NCBI GenBank assembly: GCA_965371445.1
Contig: CBDUYN010000066.1
Span: forward strand, 1-47,520
Reading direction: 5' to 3'
Length of the DNA stretch: 47,520 nucleotides
From: DASWIG01 sp965371445
GTDB taxonomy: Bacteria > Acidobacteriota > Thermoanaerobaculia > Multivoradales > J023
The notes under the pieces are model-generated. The model was not told the DNA's origin. It saw only the letters and a list, made by a program, of their open reading frames with translations, and ran no database searches. Below, one piece after another: positions 7,374 to 15,558 of this stretch (positions are counted from its first letter, which is position 1; each line of letters starts with the position of its first letter). A program made the position numbers and the translations under genes.

Positions 7374-10300
7374 GGTCTGGTCCCAGCATTTCCTCGAGGG
7401 CCTGGTGCAGAGCCTCATCGTAGCGCACTCCGAGGACCTGCTGCTGGGCGATCTCGACGTCGTAGCCCGGGATCGCGACGTGGAGCTTCAACGCCACGTC
7501 TCCGGCGTTTTCCAGCAGGAAGTCCTTGAAGGCGAGAAGCTCGCTGCGCGACATGCCGGCGTCGAGGGTGACCTCGACCTCGCGCAGGAGCTTCCCCGTC
7601 GCCCGATCCAACGGCACCAGCTCTTCGACCGTGAGCTCGCTCTCAGTGCCGCGGTCGCGGACGACGCCGGTGACGATGACCGCCTGGTCCTCCACCAGGT
7701 AGGCGCCGAAGCGCGGCATGTTGGAGGCGAAGACGGTGGCCGAGAGCGTGCCTTGGAGATCCTCGAGGACGAACTTTCCCATCATCTTGCCAGTGTTGGG
7801 CCCGGTCTTGATCTTCATCTGACGGACCCCGCTGATCAGACCCCCGAGGGTGACCTTGCCCTCGACCCCCTCGAGATTGTCGGTGGTGTGGGTGGTGAGC
7901 GTGCGCAGGTGCTCCTCGTACTCAGTTAGGGGGTGCCCCTTCAGGTAGACACCCAGGGTTTCTTTTTCGTTCGCGAGGCGCTCTTTTTCGGGCCACTCCG
8001 GCGTGTCCTTCGAGGGCTCGGGCTCCTTGAGCTCGGTCGCTCCGAAAAGCGACACCTGGCCATCGTCGCGGTCGCGCTGCCACGCCTGACCGTAGTCGTA
8101 TATCCGGTCGATCGCCTCGGCGTTGGCCGCCCGGGTAGTTCCGAACGAGTCGAAAGCGCCCCCCTTGTTGAGGCACTCGAAGACCTTGCGGCTGACCGCT
8201 TTCAAATCGGTCTCACAAGCGAAGCGGGCCAGACTCCGGAAGCTCTCGATGCGCCGGCGCGCTTCGAGGATTGCCTCGACGGTGCCTTCGCCCACTCCCT
8301 TGACCGCCCCCAGGCCGAAGCGGACCGCGTCGCCCGTGACGGTGAACTGCCAGTCGCTCTCGTTGACGTCGGGCGGTAGCACCTCGATCCCCATGTTGCG
8401 GCATTCCTGGATGTACTTGCCGACGTTGTCTTTCGACGACATCTCCGAGGTCAGCATCGCGGCCATGAAGGCGGTCGGGTGGTGGGCTTTCAGGTACGCC
8501 GTCTTGTAGGCCAGCACACCGTAGGCGACGCTGTGGCTCTTGTTGAAGCCGTAGCCGGCAAAAGGCTCGATGTGCTCCCAGAGCATGCGGGCTTTCGCCG
8601 GGTCGAAGCCCTTCGCCTCGGCGCCATCGACGAACTTCTGCTTCTGCTCGGCCATGACCTCGATATTTTTTTTGCCCATGGCCTTGCGCAGGATGTCGGC
8701 CTCGCCGAGGGTGAAGCCCGCGATCTCGACGGCGATGTGCATCACCTGCTCCTGGTAGGCGATCACACCGTAGGTCTCTTCGAGGATCGGCCGCGTCTCG
8801 GGGATGACGTAGGAGACTTTCTTGCGGCCGAGCTTGCGCTGGATGAATTCCTCGACCATGCCGACCGAGAGCGCCCCCGGACGGTAGAGGGCGTTGAAGG
8901 CCGCGATGTCCTCGAACTTCGACGGCTTGGCGCGGCGCAGGAGGTCTTTCATGCCGCTCGACTCGAACTGGAAGATGCCGTTGGTGCGTCCCTCGCAGAA
9001 GAGCTTGTAGACCTCCGGGTCGTCGAGCGGCGCCTCGTCGAGGTCGAGCTCGATCCCCTGGTGGGCCAGAAGCTTCAGGCAGTCGTCGATCACCGTCAGG
9101 GTCCTGAGCCCCAGGAAGTCCATCTTGAGGAGCCCCAGGCCTTCGACGACGTCCTTGTCCCATTGGGTGATGAGCTCGTCTTTGCTGGTCTTGCAAAGGG
9201 GCACCAGCTCCTCGGTGGCGCGCGGTGTGATCACCACCCCGGCGGCGTGCATCGAGTGGTGGCGGGTGAGCCCTTCGAGGCGCAAGCCCACCTCGACGAT
9301 CTGGCGCACCTCCGGGTCGCGCGCTACCTCGGCTTTTAAGGGCTCGATCTCCTTGACCGCCTCGGCGAGGGAGCGGGTCATGTCGGGGACGAGCTTCGCG
9401 ATCTTGTCGACCTTGGCGTAGGGCAGCCCCATCACCCGGCCGACGTCGCGGATCACGGCCTTGGCCGCCAGGGTCCCGAAGGTGATGATCTGGGCCACGT
9501 GGTCGCGGCCGTATTTCTCGTTGACGTACTGGATCACCTCGCCGCGCCGGCGCATGCAGAAGTCGATGTCGATGTCGGGCATCGACACGCGTTCGGGGTT
9601 CAGGAATCGCTCGAAGAGGAGGTCGTATTGGAGCGGATCGATGTCGGTGATCCCGAGGACGTAGGAGACGAGCGACCCCGCCGCCGAGCCGCGGCCCGGT
9701 CCCACCGGAATCTGCTGCTCGCGGGCGAAGCGGCAGAAGTCCCAGGTGATCAGGAAATAGCCCGGGAATCCCATCTTTTGGATGACGTCGATCTCGAATT
9801 CGAGGCGCTGGCGGTAGGCTTCGGGAGGCTTGCGGAGCCGGCCCTCACGGTGCCGGTCCCCGAGGTTCCCCAGCCGGCGCTCGAAGCCCTCGCGGGCCAC
9901 CTTGGCGAAGTAGGAGTCGAGGGTCTCGCCCTCGGGCACCGGGAACTCGGGCAGGTGGAACTCGCCGCGCGGGATCTCCAGGTCACAGCGCTCGGCGACG
10001 GCGACGGTGTTCTCGATGGCCGCGGCGTCGTGCGGGAAGACCTTGAACATCTCGTCGGCGGACTTCAGGTAGAACTCGTCGGCGAAGTACTTGAGGCGGT
10101 CCGGATCGGCGAGCGTTTTCTGGGTGCCGATACACAGCAGCACGTCGTGGGCGAACGCGTCGTCTTTTCTCAGGTAGTGGCAGTCGTTCGTAACCACCAT
10201 GGGGATGCCGGTATCCTTCGCGATCCGCCGTAACACTTCGTTGACCAGGCGCTGCTCCGGGATGCCGTGGTCCTGGAGCTCTAGGTAGAAGTTGCCGGGG

Positions 10301-10797
10301 CCGAAGAGATCCCGGTACTTGCAGGCCTGCTCCTCGGCCTCCCGCTCGCGGCGGTTGACGATCGCCTCGTTGATCTCGCCCTTGAGGCAGGCCGAGAGAC
10401 AGACGAGCCCCTCGGCGTGTTTCTCAAGGAGCTCGTGGTCGATGCGGGGCTTGTAATAGAAGCCCTCGAGATAGGAGCGGGTCGTGAGCTTCAGAAGGTT
10501 GTGGTAGCCCACCTCGTTTCTTGCCAGGAGCACCAGGTGGTTCGAGGAGGCGCGCTGAGGGTTGCGGTCGAGGCGGCTTCCCTGGGCCACGTAGGCCTCG
10601 ATGCCGAGGATCGGTTTGACGTTGGCCTTCAGTGCCGCGTCGTAGAACTCGATGGCTCCGAACATGTTGCCGTGGTCGGTGAGCGCCATGGCCGGCATGC
10701 CGGCCTCGGCGGCGGCCGTCACCACGTCCTTCATGCGGTTCGCGCCGTCGAGAAGGCTGTACTGGCTGTGGAGGTGGAGGTGGACGAATTCCGCCAT
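7336..10797 (-). CDS. dnaE: DNA polymerase III subunit alpha (DnaE1 type)
   Basis: At 1153 aa this is full length for DnaE1. The order is an N-terminal PHP domain (HLHSQYSLLDGANR, ALTDHGNMFG), the C-family polymerase core with GPGRGSAAGSLVSY and the catalytic aspartates in MPDIDIDFC, the helix-hairpin-helix region (GYGFNKSHS, FGLGAVKGVG) and an OB-fold domain near the C-terminus (about 980-1060). It is the replicative polymerase catalytic subunit. No exonuclease insertion is present, so it is not PolC. The start is ATG 10797, 7 nt after the stop of the pgsA-like gene. The downstream exported-protein gene overlaps its end. Confidence 0.97.
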   Translation of the reverse strand: MAEFVHLHLHSQYSLLDGANRMKDVVTAAAEAGMPAMALTDHGNMFGAIEFYDAALKANVKPILGIEAYVAQGSRLDRNPQRASSNHLVLLARNEVGYHNLLKLTTRSYLEGFYYKPRIDHELLEKHAEGLVCLSACLKGEINEAIVNRREREAEEQACKYRDLFGPGNFYLELQDHGIPEQRLVNEVLRRIAKDTGIPMVVTNDCHYLRKDDAFAHDVLLCIGTQKTLADPDRLKYFADEFYLKSADEMFKVFPHDAAAIENTVAVAERCDLEIPRGEFHLPEFPVPEGETLDSYFAKVAREGFERRLGNLGDRHREGRLRKPPEAYRQRLEFEIDVIQKMGFPGYFLITWDFCRFAREQQIPVGPGRGSAAGSLVSYVLGITDIDPLQYDLLFERFLNPERVSMPDIDIDFCMRRRGEVIQYVNEKYGRDHVAQIITFGTLAAKAVIRDVGRVMGLPYAKVDKIAKLVPDMTRSLAEAVKEIEPLKAEVARDPEVRQIVEVGLRLEGLTRHHSMHAAGVVITPRATEELVPLCKTSKDELITQWDKDVVEGLGLLKMDFLGLRTLTVIDDCLKLLAHQGIELDLDEAPLDDPEVYKLFCEGRTNGIFQFESSGMKDLLRRAKPSKFEDIAAFNALYRPGALSVGMVEEFIQRKLGRKKVSYVIPETRPILEETYGVIAYQEQVMHIAVEIAGFTLGEADILRKAMGKKNIEVMAEQKQKFVDGAEAKGFDPAKARMLWEHIEPFAGYGFNKSHSVAYGVLAYKTAYLKAHHPTAFMAAMLTSEMSSKDNVGKYIQECRNMGIEVLPPDVNESDWQFTVTGDAVRFGLGAVKGVGEGTVEAILEARRRIESFRSLARFACETDLKAVSRKVFECLNKGGAFDSFGTTRAANAEAIDRIYDYGQAWQRDRDDGQVSLFGATELKEPEPSKDTPEWPEKERLANEKETLGVYLKGHPLTEYEEHLRTLTTHTTDNLEGVEGKVTLGGLISGVRQMKIKTGPNTGKMMGKFVLEDLQGTLSATVFASNMPRFGAYLVEDQAVIVTGVVRDRGTESELTVEELVPLDRATGKLLREVEVTLDAGMSRSELLAFKDFLLENAGDVALKLHVAIPGYDVEIAQQQVLGVRYDEALHQALEEMLGPDHVKPRYDIRIDS

Positions 10798-10804
10798 GGC
10801 GCGG

Positions 10805-11431
10805 CTACTCTACCTCGGTCTCGGGCGTTTGGCCGGGAGAATCGGCCGCCGTCTCGGCGCTCTTCTTGGCGTGCTCGGCGGCGAGGTCGTCGGCGCGGTA
10901 GACGAAGCGATAGCCGTACTCCAGCGCCGAGGCCACGGTCAGGACGACCATGACTCCCACAAGGGAGGTCGCCAGGAAGTCGAAACGCCGGTCGAGGCCG
11001 GTCAGCAGCACCGCGGCCACGGCCATGGTCTGGAACGCCGTCGTCCACTTGCTGACCACGCTGGGTGGAAATTTCGTGATGCCGATGGCCAGGTGGACGA
11101 TGAGCGCGATGACGACGATTCCGACGTCGCGCGTGATCACCGACACCGTCACCCAGATCGGGATCTGCTGTCCGGGGTGGAGGCCCGGAATCGCCAGCAT
11201 CACGAAAGCCGCGGTCAGCAACAGCTTGTCGGCCGCCGGGTCGAGGTAGGCGCCGAGGACCGACTGCTGCTTCAAGAAGCGGGCGAAAAAACCGTCGAGC
11301 AGGTCCGTCAACCCGGCCAGGGCGAAGATCAGGAGCGCCTGGCCCGGCCGCCGCTCGATCAAGGAGACGATGAAGATCGGGACGAGCGCAAGGCGCAGGG
11401 CGGAGAGCAAGTTCGGCCAGGTGAGCTTCAT
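10805..11431 (-). CDS. pgsA: CDP-alcohol phosphatidyltransferase, PgsA-like
   Basis: The 208-aa membrane protein carries the complete CDP-alcohol phosphotransferase signature DGx2ARx8Gx3Dx3D, with DGFFAR, then G, then DPAAD at about residues 43-66. About five or six hydrophobic segments are visible. The most likely role is CDP-diacylglycerol:glycerol-3-phosphate 3-phosphatidyltransferase, the committed step to phosphatidylglycerol. The family also includes cardiolipin and phosphatidylinositol-type synthases, so the exact alcohol is inferred. The C-terminal 25 residues are polar and Glu-rich. ATG 11431 was chosen because it begins MKLTWPNLLSALRL, the typical N-terminus; the frame before it is Arg/Pro shadow. 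Confidence 0.85.
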   Translation of the reverse strand: MKLTWPNLLSALRLALVPIFIVSLIERRPGQALLIFALAGLTDLLDGFFARFLKQQSVLGAYLDPAADKLLLTAAFVMLAIPGLHPGQQIPIWVTVSVITRDVGIVVIALIVHLAIGITKFPPSVVSKWTTAFQTMAVAAVLLTGLDRRFDFLATSLVGVMVVLTVASALEYGYRFVYRADDLAAEHAKKSAETAADSPGQTPETEVE

Positions 11432-11510
11432 GGGGGGTCGGCCTCCGTTCGGGGGGAGCGGGCGAGCGACGATGGTAGCCCGGCACGCCCGGCCGGGCAA
11501 GGGGAGCTAG

Positions 11511-12857
11511 CTAGCCCGAGGCCAGCAAGTTGAGCGTCGCCCGGAAAAGCTCGAGGGCCTCGTGGCCGGAAATCACAGCCTGGGGCAGGCAATCGGACTC
11601 CTCGGGGAGGAGGCCGCATTGGGCGGCCTTGCCGCAGGTCATTCGTCTCGACGCCGCCAGGGCTTCGCCCTCCGGAGCTGAAAGGCACGTCAGCTCGCCG
11701 CCGGTGAGCACCAGGAGACGCAGCATCGCCCGTAGCGCCACGAGCCGCGTCATGGGCTCGGCCGGCGAGAAGAGGTGGAGCGTTTCGTCGACCTCGATCA
11801 AGCCCAGGTTCATCACCCGTAGGACCTCGTCGCGGCGTGGGTGGTCGAGGATGTCGGTGGCGATCGGCGGGTTCTCGACCTCGGCGTAGCGCACCTCGGG
11901 AACCAGCCAGTAGAGAAGCGCCGCGTACTCCGCGCGGTCGAGCTCGCCTTTCGACGCGATCTCCCGGACGCCCGACGGCAGGAGGCTCAGGCGCCGCAGG
12001 AACTTGGCGCCCTCGAGCTTGTCGAGGAGCCCGGGGTCCTCCGGGTGCTCGTCGGCCAGCTGCTGAAAAACGCCGAGAGCGCCTCGTACGTCACCGGTCA
12101 CGATCATCAGGTCGCCGAGGTCCTCGCGGAGCTCGCTGTGGGTCGGATCGGCCTCGAGGAGCCGGCGGACGATCTCGATCTCGGCCGCGTGGTCCCCCTG
12201 GGCGGCGGCCAGACAGCGCCGGGCGGCCAGCACCTCCGGCTCGCCGGCGGCCCAGCTCTCGGTCTCCACGAGCTGGCGCTCGGCCTCCTCGACGTGGCCG
12301 CGGCCGAGCGCCTCGTCGAAGCTCGCGACGGCCAGCGCGAGTGCCACCGGATAGAGCTCCGCAAGGCGGTCTCGGGCCGTGGAGCTCATCGTCTCCACCC
12401 GGGAGTAGGCGCGAAAGGCCGCCGTCGGATCGCCCAGGAGGTCGAGGGTCCGGCCGAGGAGGATCTGGCACGAGAGATACTCCGGCAGCTCGTCGGCGAC
12501 CGGCTGAAGCAGCTCCCGCGCCGCCTCGAGGTCGCGGCCGAGGTAGGCGAGCTGAGCGAGGAGCACACGAGCCGGATGGAATCCGGGATCCTCCGCGAGG
12601 ACCCCTTCCGCGGCGCTCCGGATCGCTTCGAGGCCGCCGCCGGCACGCAGGGAGTCCCAGCCCACGCTCACCCGGCGCTCCAGGTCCGCGCCGGCGGCCA
12701 TGGGAAAGCCGGCCACCGGATCGAGGACGTAGCCCGACTCGGCCGGCGGGATGTGGGAGCGTGGTGGGGGAGGCGTGCTCGTCGCGCAGGCGAACGTCAG
12801 CAAGAGGACCGGCAGCGTCGCTGCCGGTGCCCGTCTCCGGATGAGGAGCGACAACAA
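11511..12857 (-). CDS. TPR-like repeat lipoprotein, 448 aa
   Basis: A short basic N-terminus, a hydrophobic core and a lipobox (LLTFAC, Cys at about residue 24) indicate a lipoprotein, followed by a Pro-rich tether. Residues about 60-270 are helical repeats of TPR type, such as ARVLLAQLAYLGRDLEAARELL and REDLGDLMIVTGDVRGAL. The last 180 residues are helical with four or more Cys (CLSA, MTCG, QCGL, DCLPQ) and match no family I know. It probably serves as an envelope scaffold. No ATG is available: the start is one of two adjacent TTG codons (12857 or 12854) after a GGGGAAA stretch. It begins 24 nt after the hfq stop. Confidence 0.8.
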   Translation of the reverse strand: MLSLLIRRRAPAATLPVLLLTFACATSTPPPPRSHIPPAESGYVLDPVAGFPMAAGADLERRVSVGWDSLRAGGGLEAIRSAAEGVLAEDPGFHPARVLLAQLAYLGRDLEAARELLQPVADELPEYLSCQILLGRTLDLLGDPTAAFRAYSRVETMSSTARDRLAELYPVALALAVASFDEALGRGHVEEAERQLVETESWAAGEPEVLAARRCLAAAQGDHAAEIEIVRRLLEADPTHSELREDLGDLMIVTGDVRGALGVFQQLADEHPEDPGLLDKLEGAKFLRRLSLLPSGVREIASKGELDRAEYAALLYWLVPEVRYAEVENPPIATDILDHPRRDEVLRVMNLGLIEVDETLHLFSPAEPMTRLVALRAMLRLLVLTGGELTCLSAPEGEALAASRRMTCGKAAQCGLLPEESDCLPQAVISGHEALELFRATLNLLASG

Positions 12858-12881
12858 TCCGTTTCCCCAGACCGGGACGGA

Positions 12882-13100
12882 TCAGCGGTTGTGGCTGTCC
12901 GCCTCGGTGATCGTGGCGATCGCGTGCTTGTAGACCAGGAGCTCGGTGGTGCCGGTGTCGACGACGACAGCGAAGCGGTCGAAGCGGCGCAAACGCCCCT
13001 CGATCTTCAGTCCGGTGATGAGGTCGAAGCTCATCGTCCGACCTTCTTTGAGGCTCTGAAAAAGGAAGCCGTCTTGGATATTGATGTTATGCCTGCCCAT
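12882..13100 (-). CDS. hfq: RNA chaperone Hfq
   Basis: The 72-aa protein has both Sm motifs: NIQDGFL near residue 7 (Gln and Asp that line the proximal RNA site) and the diagnostic Sm2 YKHAIATI at residues 57-64. The middle strands are divergent, which is common outside Proteobacteria. Hfq hexamers bind U-rich and A-rich RNA and aid small RNA pairing. The start ATG at 13100 lies inside the 3' end of miaA (14-nt overlap), the conserved miaA-hfq order. There is almost no C-terminal tail after the Sm core, so this is a minimal Hfq. Confidence 0.92.
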   Translation of the reverse strand: MGRHNINIQDGFLFQSLKEGRTMSFDLITGLKIEGRLRRFDRFAVVVDTGTTELLVYKHAIATITEADSHNR

Positions 13101-14031
13101 GGGATGAAGACTCCTCCAGCATTTTGAAGTCGTTCAGCAGTGAAGGGATGGTGTCGTCCACGAATAACGCCGGAATCCAGCGGATGTCAATCTCCTTCCG
13201 GAACCACGTCATCTGACGCTTGGCGTATCGGCGGGTCGCTCGTACGATGTCGTCTACGGCCTCGTCGAGCTCCCACTCCCCGGACAGGTGACGAACCAAC
13301 TGCCGGTAGCCGATGGCCTGGAAGGCCGGTACGTCGGGCTCGACACCCAGCTCCAACATGGCGGACACCTCCGAGATCCAGCCACGCTCGATCATGAGGT
13401 GCACGCGTTCCGAGATTCGATCGTACAGGATGGCTCGCGGCAGCGTCAATCCGATTCTCAGCGCCGGGGTCCTCTGGTGCCCGAAGGGCTGCTCGTCGAT
13501 CCAACGGCTGAGCGGCCGGCCGGTCGCGTAGGCCACTTCGAGGGCGCGCAGGATGCGCTGCCGGTCGCCCGGGGCGAGGCGTTCGGCGGTTCGGGGATCG
13601 AGCCCCCGGAGCTCCTCGTGAAGCCTCGCGAGACCCTCGTTCACCGAGCGCTCCGCGAGCTCGCGTCGCAGGGTCTCGTCGCCGCGCGGGATCGGGCTCA
13701 TCCCTTCAAGCAGCGAGCGCAGGTAAAGACCGCTGCCGCCGACGACGATCGTCCTCTTGCCACGGCCCTGGATCTCGGAGCTCGCGGCGCGGGCCCGGCG
13801 TGCGAACTCGCCCGCGGAGAATCGCTCCGTGGGGTCGAGGACGTCGACCAGGTGATGGGGGATCTCCGCCATTTCCTCGGGCGACGGCTTGGCCGTGCCG
13901 ATCGTCAGGCCGCGGTAGACCTGGAGCGCGTCGGCGTTGACGATCTCGCCGTTGAGAAGCCGGGCGAGCTTCAGGCCCAGGGAGCTCTTGCCCGTCGCCG
14001 TCGGTCCGAGGATCACCAGGATCGGCTTCAC
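13087..14031 (-). CDS. miaA: tRNA dimethylallyltransferase MiaA
   Basis: The 314-aa protein has the P-loop GPTATGKS (residues 9-16), the substrate motif NADALQVYRGLTIGTAKP and the core motifs VVGGSGLY and RYAKRQMTWFRKE. MiaA transfers dimethylallyl to the N6 of A37 in tRNAs that read codons beginning with U, including tRNA-Sec in organisms that have it. The usual Asp-Ser of the NADSMQVY motif is Asp-Ala here, a mild departure. The start is GTG 14031, since it begins directly at the KPILVILGPTATGK strand and overlaps the preceding stop as GTGA. The frame extends upstream only as shadow. Coupling to the preceding selenoprotein gene is suggested. Confidence 0.95.
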   Translation of the reverse strand: MKPILVILGPTATGKSSLGLKLARLLNGEIVNADALQVYRGLTIGTAKPSPEEMAEIPHHLVDVLDPTERFSAGEFARRARAASSEIQGRGKRTIVVGGSGLYLRSLLEGMSPIPRGDETLRRELAERSVNEGLARLHEELRGLDPRTAERLAPGDRQRILRALEVAYATGRPLSRWIDEQPFGHQRTPALRIGLTLPRAILYDRISERVHLMIERGWISEVSAMLELGVEPDVPAFQAIGYRQLVRHLSGEWELDEAVDDIVRATRRYAKRQMTWFRKEIDIRWIPALFVDDTIPSLLNDFKMLEESSSHGQA

Positions 14032-15389
14032 AGGAGCTTCAGGATCTCCTCCTCGATCTTCATCTCGTCCCCTTCGTCGAAGCCGACGTGAGCAAAAAAG
14101 ACCTTGCCCTCGCGGTCGATCAGGTAGGAGGTCGGGAACGAGCCCGTCGTCAGACGTGGAACGACTTTTTCGTCGTCGGCCTCGTTCTCCTCGAGGAACT
14201 GGTAGGTGAGCTTGTTTTCTTCGATGAACTTGAGCGCCCCTTCGGTGTCGCGCTGCGACTCGATGGCGACAACCCGGAGGCCCTGGTCCTTGTACTTCTG
14301 ATAGAGCGGCTCCAAGCGTGGTAACTCCACGCGGCAGCCCCCTCACGTGGGGAACCAGAAGGCCAGGAGGACGACGTCGCCTTTGAAGCTCGCGTAGTCG
14401 ACGGTCTCGCCGTCGTAGCTCTTGAGCGAGAAGCCCTCGAGGGTCCTGGCCTTCTTCCGGCGCAGGTCCGAGAGGTGCTCCTCGAAGCCCTCGTCGTTGT
14501 CATGGCAGGCCGAGTAGGCCAACTTGTAGGTCTCCCGAGCGTCGTCGGAGGAGCCGAAGAGGGTCTCTGTCGCGAGGTGCTCCATGGCGGCGACGGCGTC
14601 ACCCGACTCCAGAAGCGCCTCCCCCCAGTAACGGTGCAGAGGCGTATGGTCGACGCCGACGGCGCTGTAGAGGGTATGGGGCGCCCCTTGCTCAAAGGTG
14701 GCGAGCGCGTCCTCGGTGCGGCCCAGCTTGGCCAGCGCCAGGCCCTTGTAGGCCGCCGTGTAGGCAAGACGCCGTCCGCCGTACTTCGCGGCGAGCCCGT
14801 CGCTGACCTCGGGCGAGTCCTTCTTGTAGGCCTCGGCCGTGGTAAAGGCCGCGGAAGCCTCGGCCTGGTCCAGGAGAAGCTCCCAGACCTCCGCCTCGAT
14901 CGCCGTGTCCATGATCCGGATGTGGTCGCGGTAGCGCAGGCCGTGCTCCTCGGAGAGCTGGGCGGTCAGGGCCTTGAGCTCGTCGATCTTGCCGCTGCTG
15001 CCGTGGAGGCTGGCCAGTGCCAGCTGGGTGTCGAAACGGACGTCCTCGTCTTCGATCTTGGCCAGATACTCGTCGAAGAGCTTGTAGGCGGCTTCCGGTT
15101 GCTCGGCCTCGACGGCCTCGCGGGCGATGACGCCGAGGGCGTCGTCGGTGTACTCGGTCTCCGGATGCTCAGCGAGGAAGCCCTGGACGAGCTCCAGCTT
15201 CTCGTCGAAGGTTTCGGCGTTCGAGCAGGCCTCGAAGACTTCTTCGACGGCTTTCTCCAGCGCCGCGTTTTCGTCGGTCCCGTCGCCGGACGCGTCGGCG
15301 ACCTGCGACTCCTCGTAGCCGGCCTGCTGGCACCCCACGCTCACCAGGAGCGCCAGGCAGGCCGGCAGCAAGCAGAGTTTCCGTAGCAT
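14028..15389 (-). CDS. Selenocysteine-containing lipoprotein with TlpA/AhpC-type thioredoxin domain (in-frame UGA at 14343-14345)
   Basis: Two consecutive open frames in the same phase are joined by one TGA. Before it come a lipobox (LLVSVGC), a helical repeat domain (about 40-320) and the first thioredoxin strand ending VVLLAFWFPT. After it come GGCRVELPRLEPLY and the rest of a thioredoxin fold, including the cis-proline segment SFPTSYLIDREGKV. Aligned to TlpA-type FWATWCPPCR, the TGA replaces the first Cys, giving U349-G-G-C352. A SECIS-like hairpin lies at the expected distance. The whole product is 453 residues. ATG 15389 has a strong AAGGAG site. It is probably a membrane-anchored thiol-disulfide or peroxide-handling enzyme. 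A nonsense pseudogene is the alternative, less likely given the intact downstream domain. SelA/B/C/D are not in the window. Confidence 0.85.
14316..14332 (-). promoter_or_regulatory. Candidate bacterial SECIS stem-loop
   Basis: On the minus strand GCGTGG and CCACGC form a perfect 6-bp stem closing the 5-nt loop AGTTA. The loop begins 17 nt after the UGA (16 nt between) and has G at its second position. Both features match the published description of bacterial SECIS elements (apical loop roughly 16-37 nt after UGA, G among the first two loop bases). The loop uses TTA for Leu, a codon otherwise very rare in this GC-rich sequence, which suggests the RNA is under selection here. Confidence 0.75.
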
Positions 15390-15558
15390 CGGGTCTCCTT
15401 TCCTGAAGACAGGGTCCTTGGTGTGGCGTCGCTCAGCCAGGTTGTACGTAGGAAATCGCCGGGGGGTTTCGTCCGGCCTTGGCCACCTTGGCCGATGGTG
15501 TCAAAATCGGCACACCGACACCACTGCGCTGCCGGCCGGAAGGCCGGGGAGGATCAAG
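15390..15558. promoter_or_regulatory. Divergent intergenic region between the selenoprotein and the FAD oxidoreductase
   Basis: These 169 bp separate two divergent genes and must hold promoters for both. On the minus side AAGGAG lies 5 nt before the ATG at 15389. On the plus side GGGGAGGA at 15546-15553 lies 5 nt before the TTG at 15559. The short AT-rich patches GTTGTACGTAGGAAAT and TGTCAAAATC are candidate promoter cores, but no convincing -35/-10 pair can be assigned by eye. Confidence 0.4.

Noticed and set aside
14343..14345. Reading the TGA as a true stop, giving a TPR-like lipoprotein and a separate 100-aa thioredoxin-like protein
   Set aside because: The first product would end inside a beta strand directly before the redox motif, and the second would begin without a ribosome site and lack that strand. 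Phase, motif position and hairpin favour selenocysteine.
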